Shown: piece after piece, positions 56,436-64,000 of the stretch | How positions within the stretch are numbered: the stretch's first letter is position 1 | Layout: each line of letters starts with the position of its first letter | NCBI GenBank assembly: GCA_021018995.1 | Contig: CM037591.1 | Location: forward strand, 3,850,001 to 3,914,000 | Source of the DNA: Chloranthus sessilifolius | Taxonomy: Eukaryota; Streptophyta; Magnoliopsida; Chloranthales; Chloranthaceae | DNA length: 64,000 bases | Direction of reading: 5' to 3' | The notes under the pieces: generated by a model | What the model was told of the DNA's origin: nothing | The model's database searches: none | Seen by the model: only the letters and a program-made list of their open reading frames with translations | Made by a program: the position numbers and the translations under genes

Positions 56436-59098
56436 GGGTTTTTTGGCATATACCCCCCCCCCCCTCCGATATGCCGATATTGTATCAAACCCCCTGAGTT
56501 ATTGGTATTTATTCTGCAACCCTTACTTTTGTATTTATGTTTCATATACCCCCCTTGCCTAGCTATGAGTTTATGGACGGAAGGATATTTTGCCCTTAAT
56601 AAAATCAATATTTTAAAAATATCACCATTTTAAAAGGCTCTTCATTTATTTATATTTACAAGTCATGCAATTAAAGTTTACTATGGTTCTAAAAGGCCCT
56701 TCATTCACCTTTATTTAAAAGTCATATCATTACAGTTTACCACCATTTTAAAAGGAGTACCTTTAAATCCACCCACAAAATTTTTGAGTTCAACCACGTT
56801 GATACACATCGACTACAAAAGGCCCTTCATTCACTTTTATTTACAAATCATGTCATTATAAAAGGCCCTTCATTTATTTATATTTACAAGTCATGCCATT
56901 AAAGTTTACTACGGTTCTAAAAGGCCCTTCGTTCACCTTTATTTACAAGTCATGTCATTATAGTTTACCACCATTTTAAAAGGAGTACCTTTAAATCCAC
57001 CCACAAAATTTTTGAGTTCACCTACGCTGATACACATCGACTGCAAAAGGCCCTTCATTCACCTTTATTTACAAGTCATGTCATTATAGTTAACCACCAT
57101 TTTAAAAGGAGTACCTTTAAATCCACCCACAAAATTTTTGAGTTCACCCACGCTGATACACATCGACTGCATTGAATCAGACGACGGTGATTGTTTATCG
57201 TTCCAATTTTTAGATCATAGGTGTACCATCAAACGGTTTATTTTTTATTTGTTGTGGTACACACCCATAAAAGTGACCTTAAAATCAATTTTAAGCGTAC
57301 ACCTGATGTTAAGGTCACTTTTCTAAGATGTGTGCCACGTGAAATAAAACATTGACCGTCTGATGGTACACTGATAATCTCAAGATCCATCGTGTGAAAT
57401 ATTGGGAGGATAAATGATTTCCATCGTTCGATTCAATTCAATCAGCGTGTTTCAAAGTGGGTGAACTCAAAGATTCGATGGGTGGATTTAAAGGTACTCC
57501 TCTAAAAGGCCCTTCATTCACCCATCAGATTCAAGATATATCAAATGAGTGATTCCCCCATTAAAGCATGCCAACGTTTGAACGAATACTTAACCAATGA
57601 AGGATTTGTGGTACACGATGTAATTATTCTTATAAAGAAAACTTTCAATCTATCCACTCAAAATACCAGACCCTCCAATTTGCTATATGATTCAAGATCC
57701 ATCAGATGAAAGATCGATTGGTATTGGCCAATACTTACCGATATAATTTTTTTTCTACATGTTTTTAAAAAAAGATCGATTTGGTATTAGTAGTACCGTA
57801 TCCATATCGGCCGATATGTATCGGCGCAAGATGGACCAATACCTGATACCGATACTAATACTCCAAGTGCAGGTCGGATTAGCCAAACCTTGGTGCTTCT
57901 TGTGTCTGGTCTTGTATTGCGTACAAGACTGGTTCCCAACTTTCAGGATTAACCAAACTTTGATGCTTCTTGTATTTGGTTTGGTTAATACTACCTACAC
58001 TCAGGGTATCAATATCGGTATTAGGTATTGGTCTATCTTACACTGATACATATCTGTTGATATGGATACAGTACCACTAATACAAAATCGGTCTTTTTTT
58101 TAAACATGTAGAAAAAAATTTATATCGGTAACTATCAGCCAATATCAATCAGTCTTTCATCTGATATGTCTTGAATCCTATAGCAAATTGGAGGATCGGG
58201 TATTTTGAGTGGATAGGTTGAAGGTTTTCTTTACAAGAATAATTGCATCATTTGCCACAAATTATCCATTTGTTGAGTATTCGTTCAAACGTTGACTTGC
58301 TTTAATGGGGGAATCACCCATCTGATGGGTCTTGAATATGATAGGTGAATGAAAGGCCTTTTAGAAGAGTACTCTTAAATCCACCCACCGAATCTTTGAG
58401 TTCACCCACACTGAAACACGTTGATTGAATTGAATTGAATCGAATGATAGAAAACATTTATCCTCCCAATATTTCACATGATGGATCTTGAGATTATCGG
58501 CATATCATCAGACGGTCAGTGCTTTATTTCACATGACACAAATCTCAGAACAATGACCTTAACATCACGTGCACGCTTAAAATTGATTTTAAGGTCACTT
58601 TTATGGGTGTGTATTACATGAAATAAAAAATCGACCGTCTGATGGTACACTCATGATCTAAAGATCGATCTCATGAAAGATTGGGACGATAAACAATCTC
58701 CATCGTCTGATTCAATGTAGTTGATGTGTTTCAGCGTAGGTGAACTCAAAAATTTTGTGGATGGATTTAAAGGTACTCCTTTTAGAATGGTGGTAAACTA
58801 TAATGACATGACTTGTAAATAAAGGTAAATGAAGAGCCTTTTAGAATGATAGTAAACTTTAATGGCATGACTTGTAAATATAGATGAATGAATGGCCTTT
58901 TAGAATGGTGGTATTTTTAGAATATTGATTTTATTAAGGGCAAAATAGGCCTTCCGTCCATAAACTCATCACTAGTTAATGGCAAGGGGGATATATGAAA
59001 CGGAAATACAAAAGTAAGGGGTTGCACAATAAAAACCCATAACTCAGGGGTTTGATGCAATATCGGCTTATCTCTTAGGGGGTATATGCCAAAAACCC
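56436..59098. mobile_element. 2.66-kb palindromic foldback element
   Basis: It begins GGGTTTTTTGGCATATACC and ends GGTATATGCCAAAAACCC. The flanks AAAAAATAA and AAAAAACAA match at 8 of 9. The two arms mirror each other through most of their length, including a copy of the ACCGTCTGATGG MITE family in each arm (about 57135-57465 and 58395-58735). The left arm carries an extra 330 bases or so from tandem copies of a unit with AAAGGAGTACCTTTAAATCC. The centre lies near 57.92 kb (GTCTTGTA...TACAAGAC) and has TATCGG words. The long inverted arms and 9-bp flanks suggest a Mutator-like or FoldBack element. No gene inside. Confidence 0.8.
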
Positions 59099-59315
59099 AA
59101 AAAACAATATTAATCGAGGATATTTTCAGTATTAATCTTATATATATTGGCTGATGTGGGCCTATATAGTATAAATATCAACCGATGGTATATACCGTAC
59201 TATATTTGCCCTTGATATTGACTCGGGTCAGGCCAAAACCGATACATATCGGCTAATATGTATCAGCCTCAGCTAATATTTAGAACCATAAAACCACATG
59301 ATTTGATGGATTCGA
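59099..59315. other. Decayed CGATAC-word sequence
   Basis: ACCGATACATATCGGC and TAATATGTATCAGCC near 59238-59270 show a trace of the same word class. No gene. Confidence 0.35.
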
Positions 59316-59480
59316 ATCGAACCTATCAAAATTTCAGCCGAAATGTTTCGGGTTCGATGTTTCGATTAGATAACTCAAATTATCGGTTTTTTTGTATTGT
59401 GTTGAAGTTTTGGGCCAAAATTTCAATTCAAAATTTCAGTTTCTCTCCCCCACCTAAACGAAACCGAAATTTTGATCGTT
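59316..59480. repeat. CCGAAATTTCGG-word element F5
   Basis: ATCAAAATTTCAGCCG on the left faces CGAAATTTTGATCG on the right, with GTTTCGGGTTCG and CAAAATTTCAG inside. Confidence 0.55.
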
Positions 59481-60612
59481 GGGTTCGATGATAAGATAAA
59501 TGAACCTTGCAAAGTCATTTTCAATTAGTTTTGCGTCACACTCAAGAAGATGTGATGGAAATTTCGTAGGCATCAAGTCTTTTCTACATTTGGTATTGCC
59601 ATATAACAAACTCACCCCATTTGTGGCACAAAACTTCATATTTGAATCAATCATGGCCCTCTAATCTTAATTGTTGATGTCTACATGTTGCAATAAAAGT
59701 TGGTAGTAGCTGGTCGGGCTTGCATATGCCATCAATATAATGAAGGGCTGCTATGGGCACACCACTTTGTTTTTCTCTCCCCATATTCTAAAGGGAAATA
59801 GAGTAATGTGAGGACAGCAAAAGTTGGTGTGCACATAAAACAACTTATTTTAATTGACTGAAAGAAACACAAAATTAGGAAAAGGTTGTGTGCATCCAAA
59901 AGCTGCTCTGAACAGACATTTTGATGAGTGATTCAAGTTTTAGCAAAATTTATTATCATTATTTTCTTCATTAATTTGTGTGTTGATAGCAAAAGCTGGG
60001 GGCGTATGAATAGAAATAGCGTGGGGCAACATAATTACCAAGTCAGAATCCGGGGAAAAATCGGGGAGGCAAAAAACAAAAAAAAAACGTTAAAAAAAAT
60101 CGATAAAATTCAGAAAAAATTGAGAAAAAGTAATGGAAATATTTATAAATGTTTGAAAAAATGACAAGAATGAGGAAACTTTCGGAAATAATTCGTAAAA
60201 TATGTGTTTAAGATATAAAAATTGTGATTTTTTTAAAACATCAAGCTCATTAGAGTATTCAAACCATTCAATTGCAGCACTTTTGTTCAATTAATCTAGA
60301 CCCTTATCGTCCATGCACACTCAAACCATATATTTGCATGTTCTTGTCCGATCTGATCAGATGGCTGAGATCATGCATTGATGTAGGTTTTGGGTGCGAG
60401 TGGCGGACCTGATCTTATGGGGCACGACGGGCTTGATCCATCAGCTCTGAGAGACTCATCGGGGCATTCGATGTGATCGTGAGGTTTAACTATCTTTCAT
60501 TCAAGATTTTGATGAAAAGTAGAGATTATATGATTAAATATATTTATGATGTTGAAGAAGTTGAAATTTATGGAATAATAGGTGAGGATTTTGTTGATAG
60601 AAGGAAGAGGGG
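59481..60612. other. Non-coding, nothing recognised
   Basis: AT- and A-rich sequence with frames of 60-78 residues that look like chance. No exon signals or repeats I can support. Confidence 0.35.
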
Positions 60613-60620
60613 CATAATAG

Positions 60621-61144
60621 CAGGGGTCTTGTGGGCCGGGCCTCAAATGGGCCAAATTTTAAATGGACGAAAATGCTCAATTCATACCCGGCACGTTTAT
60701 ATTCAGTCAGGGCAGGGCTGGGCCAACTAGAAAATAACATAGCTCATACCTGGCCCACATAATCGGGCCTCAAATATTAATCTTTTCTAGGTCGAGTTCA
60801 GGCCCAAGATGAGCCCATCCAGCCCTTCGTAACAAATGTAGTTGAAATAACTCATCAACCAATTTATTAAAACTACGATAATGTATAACTTCACTAATAT
60901 TGACCAATATATATATAAAACATGAGAAAAATACATACATGTGTATTTTTATTGAGTCGGGCAGGGCCAAAATAGCTCTATAATATAACGAGCCAACAAG
61001 CTTGAGTCTATATGACCAAGTCCAGCCCATTCATATAAGCAGGCTAGCCCAGCCCAGCCCATTTATTAAATGGGTAAAAAGATGAAGCCCATATCTGACA
61101 CATTGAGGGCCGGGCTGACCAAAGCCCAGCCCATTGAGACCCGA
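60621..61144. mobile_element. GGCCCGGGCC-word element with 8-bp duplication
   Basis: 524 bases from CAGGGGTCTTGTGGGCCGGG to CCCAGCCCATTGAGACCCGA, which are inverted copies. The element is flanked on both sides by CATAATAG (60613-60620 and 61145-61152). The interior is full of GGGCCGGGCC, AGGGCAGGGC and AGCCCAGCCC words and an AT core. The 85-residue and similar frames are artefacts. Confidence 0.8.
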
Positions 61145-61255
61145 CATAATAGGGAAGGAAGGCAAAAAGGATGTCGTGGGAGAGGGTTTTGGAAGCTGTG
61201 GGGATAATCAAAACTTAACCTTCCACATGTGGAGAATTTGATAGAGCATATAAAT

Positions 61256-61621
61256 GGCAGGCAGGTTATGTGCAGGCAAAGTGTAAGAGAATGACATGGC
61301 GCCATGGATCAAAATTTTGTCCGATACCGATACGTATCGGTATCGGAGGTCACCGATACAGGACATTGAATGTACCGTATCGGTCTTTTATATGTGTTTA
61401 CTGGACGATACATTGAATGTATCGTCCAGTACTATCCGATACCGATACGTATCGTCCGATACATATCGGTTTTGGGCTCGGACAATATATATCGGTTTTC
61501 CGGCATTTTGATTCATGCGTGGCACAACACAATTGGCTGCAAGTGTAGTGGGGCGCAAGCAATACAGGGGCACCCAATCACATCAGCCGCCTGCACTTTG
61601 CCTGCACAAAACCTACCTGCC
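61256..61621. mobile_element. MITE, GCAGGTAGGTTTTGTGCAGG family, with nested element
   Basis: GGCAGGCAGGTTATGTGCAGG at the left end faces CCTGCACAAAACCTACCTGCC at the right. The CGATACGTATCG-word element at 61304-61517 is nested inside. Related short copies lie at 29532-29647 and about 61803-61897. Confidence 0.7.
61304..61517. mobile_element. CGATACGTATCG-word element R4
   Basis: ATGGATCAAAATTTTG to CATTTTGATTCATG. Flanking CATGGCGCC and CGTGGCACA agree at 6 of 9. Interior words are GATACGTATCGGTATCGG, ACATTGAATGTACCG and ACATTGAATGTATCGTCC, very close to R1. Confidence 0.8.
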
Positions 61622-61897
61622 CTTTGCAATTTTCCAATTTTTTTTATAATAATGTTTATGTAAGATGCAATTCTATCTTATTAAAAGTCAATTAATTATA
61701 TTTATGGTTTTGGCAGAGGTTGAAATTTTGGAATATGAGGTGAGAATTGTATTCATCCAAGAAAAGAAGGGAGAAGGGGTGGAAGTATGGACAGTGTTAT
61801 TTGGAGGACAGATTTTATGCCGATAAAGTGCAGGCATCTGATGTGGCACGACGCAATTGGCTGAAAGTGAAGTGAGACTCAATTAATGCAGGTTGAT

Positions 61898-63300
61898 ATA
61901 GCCAGTCACATCGCACTAGGTCAGCATTGCAGAACTGATCTGGTGGAGCACCTTCTCCAACTTACTCCAAGATGAGCAAAAGCAACAATGATAGACTTCA
62001 CAGATAGACAGTAAACGTCACCAACACAACCAACATATTTAGGTGACATCAACCATCAATAAATGAGAACTGTGGCTGAATTAAATTTAACCAATCAGAC
62101 GTTCCTCATTCAAAGGAGCATGTCTAATTCTTAAGATAGTATCCTGCTTTTTAGGAAATGAAGAGAGTGATTAGTAGATTTAGCCCAAAAAATTTTGCCA
62201 TTCAACGATTTCTAGCATCTGATCAAGAACTTAAAAAATAAAAACCTTCTAGTCGGCTATGCAGTATATGGGCAATGGTTCATGAAAATAAAAAAATTTC
62301 ACCTAAATATTAACTCCTTATTGATGCAAAGAAAATTTATTAATCCATCTAATTAATATTCCCTAAGTCCCCATTTGGATCATGAGTTTTGACTTTCTAA
62401 TCTAGAAAAATATTTGTCTGGAGACTAATATTAGTGTAGACTATTCTATTTATTGTTTGGGTGATTTCTCCCACTTTTTTTTTTTTTAAGGGATATCAGA
62501 CGGCATAGACAGCCCAGATGAAGTGCTTGCGCAAACTTACATGTAGAAAGAATCCGTTTTTGGCCCAACACACCGTCAGGAGACCCGCATATTGGGCAGG
62601 AGTAGGGGTGGGGATTAGAACCTATAACCTATTGCTTCTACAGTGAAAGAGGATTCCAATTAAGATATTGCTCAACCGTAGATATCTCGGACTTCCTAAT
62701 GGCCCATAAGTTTCATGTTTTGATACATGAAACTTCCTAGTGGCCATGGTCGGAGTTTTGATGACATTTGTGGTGTGGTGGAGGTGATGGTGGTGCTCGT
62801 GTTAGTGGTCATGGTGCGTGTGGCAGTCAGGGTGGTGGTGGTGGTGCGTATTATGGTGTGGTAGTGGTGGTCCCACAAAGATCAAGGTCTTAGAAAATTA
62901 TGAATCCCCTCATCTTAAGGAATCCCTTTGAAAGGTAGGTCAAATGACTTCAAAATAAAAATTCTCAGTTTTGATCGATGGTATGATCCCAAATCTGAAG
63001 AGCTTTCGGAAATCCAAGGTCAAAAGTTTGACCATGATAATGGTAGCAAAAGGTTTTGATTTCAATGACTTGCTTTGATACCAAGTTGATTTTCGTACTC
63101 GATTAGAGTCAAGGTAAAAACAAATAAAGAGAAGAATTGAGAGGAAAATAGGGTTGTGGAAGTTCACCTCACACCATAATAGTATTAGCTTATTTCTAAT
63201 CACAATATCCCGCGACTATCCGGACCATGGGAAAAAGAGAAAATAGTGAATTAGCCTACTTACCTACTCTTCACCAAGTCAATCTAGCTCTCCTTGGTAA
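61898..63300. other. Non-coding; GGT-rich minisatellite at 62756-62875
   Basis: The stretch at 62756-62875 is dominated by GGTGGTGGT and GTGGTG words (G-rich on the plus strand), and the 60-residue minus-strand frame across it is a repeat artefact. The rest has no gene I can support. Confidence 0.45.
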
Positions 63301-63570
63301 ATGGTTGTGATAGGTTGGTTCCCACCCCGAAAGAGAAAAATATTGGGTGTTGATCCTCCTTCAGAAGTATGGGAGTATGTCGGGTCCTGGGGGATTAATG
63401 TCATGTCGTCCAACCACGTTTCAACTTGGTGGATCTATTTTTGGGACGATCCATGGAAAGACTTCTTTCCTCTTAAAGATATGTTTCCCTCGATATACAA
63501 CTTGTCGCCATAGCCTCATGGTCTCATCGGTGAACTATTTTCAGAGAATGGGGGAATCGCCGCCTAAGAC
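63301..63570 (+). mobile_element. LINE fragment, region after the reverse transcriptase
   Basis: A plus-strand frame reads GSWGINVMSSNHVSTWW then IYFWDDPWKDFFPLKDMFPSIYNLS. This resembles the (F)W.D.W....PL...FP.LY.LS signature of the zinc-binding region downstream of RT in plant LINEs. It is a short, broken piece of about 250 bases. Confidence 0.6.
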
Positions 63571-64000
63571 CTAATCACTAGGAGAGCTTTAAAGGATAAC
63601 GAAATGAACCAGGTCCAATTGCTATTTGGCCTCTCTTTATCATGCCCCCATGAATCAGCAACATCGTGATTTGAGGTTATAAGTGACGAGCAAGAATAGT
63701 GATTTCTTGATTAAATCCTTTTATGACGCGGGACAAACGCTAAAACCCCAAAATATGCGAATTTGGGATTAATCTTAGATTTAATTGATTAATGAAAATT
63801 TTCGATTTCACCCAACACATGAAGTAATCTAATGAAATCAATGAAACAACTAGGTTAATTCAATTTAGCGTTCATATGCGTTTATATTTCCCGATCTAGA
63901 AAAACGGATCAGATGAAGGATTTGATTTTCGATCTAGTTTAGGGCATCAAACGACAATTATGGTGTCGTCTCTTAACTCCTCAAAGATTGGGAAAATGAA
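63571..64000. other. Non-coding window end
   Basis: AT-rich; nothing recognised. AACACATGAAGTAATC and ATCAATGAAACAAC words resemble LTR sequence only loosely. Confidence 0.25.

Noticed and set aside
59928-60164. 78-residue lysine-rich frame
   Set aside because: It is driven by A-rich sequence; no domain or neighbour supports it.
62696-62878. 60-residue threonine-rich minus-strand frame
   Set aside because: It is a translation of a GGT-rich minisatellite.

Overview
This window looks like intergenic chromosome from a flowering plant with a large, transposon-crowded genome. The evidence is a Dof zinc-finger gene (a plant-only family), a U-box/ARM ubiquitin ligase of the plant PUB22/23/24 type, LINEs ending in an RNase H domain as plant LINEs do, many CACTA-, Harbinger-, hAT- and Mutator-like miniature elements, and an AT-rich background with AAACCCTAA-type promoter motifs. 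The species cannot be named from the sequence.

Only two intact protein genes are well supported, both on the minus strand and both intronless: the U-box E3 ligase at 21952-23193 and the Dof factor at 46625-47533. A third host locus, also minus strand (about 18.2 to 7.6 kb), shows several exon-like blocks with splice signals. Its last recognisable exon is split by a solo LTR with a perfect 5-bp target duplication, and another exon seems frameshifted, so I call it a decayed gene of unknown identity.

Layout: 0-3 kb holds one arm of a long inverted repeat whose other arm is at 19.3-20.2 kb, plus foldback MITEs. 3.2-7 kb is a broken Ty1/Copia fossil with an LTR inserted in it. 7.6-18.2 kb is the decayed host gene, with a GC-rich 75-bp tandem repeat at 11.9-12.4 kb. 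18.5-19.1 kb is a run of GAGCTGTG-type words. 21-24 kb holds repeats and the U-box gene. 25.2-29.1 kb is a LINE whose 5' end is inverted. 29.5-40.2 kb is dense in nested MITEs and a second LINE fragment that is itself interrupted. 40.4-44.1 kb is a Mutator-like element (9-bp duplication) carrying a solo LTR (5-bp duplication) with 21 copies of a palindromic word. 46.6-47.5 kb is the Dof gene. 48-64 kb is mostly foldback and word-type elements, including a 2.7-kb palindrome at 56.4-59.1 kb.

The most striking theme is that many unrelated-looking elements are built from drifting repetitions of one short palindromic word each (CGATACGTATCG, CCGAAATTTCGG, TTGATCGATCAA, CGCTCGAGCG, CAGCGAGCTGTG, TAGCGAAGCG, GGCCCGGGCC, AACGG/CCGTT). 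Several of the small ones are bounded by ATGGATCAAAAT-like inverted ends and 8-9-bp duplications, which points to Mutator-type transposition. This is the best candidate here for a poorly described system. All calls were made by eye; no search or alignment was run.
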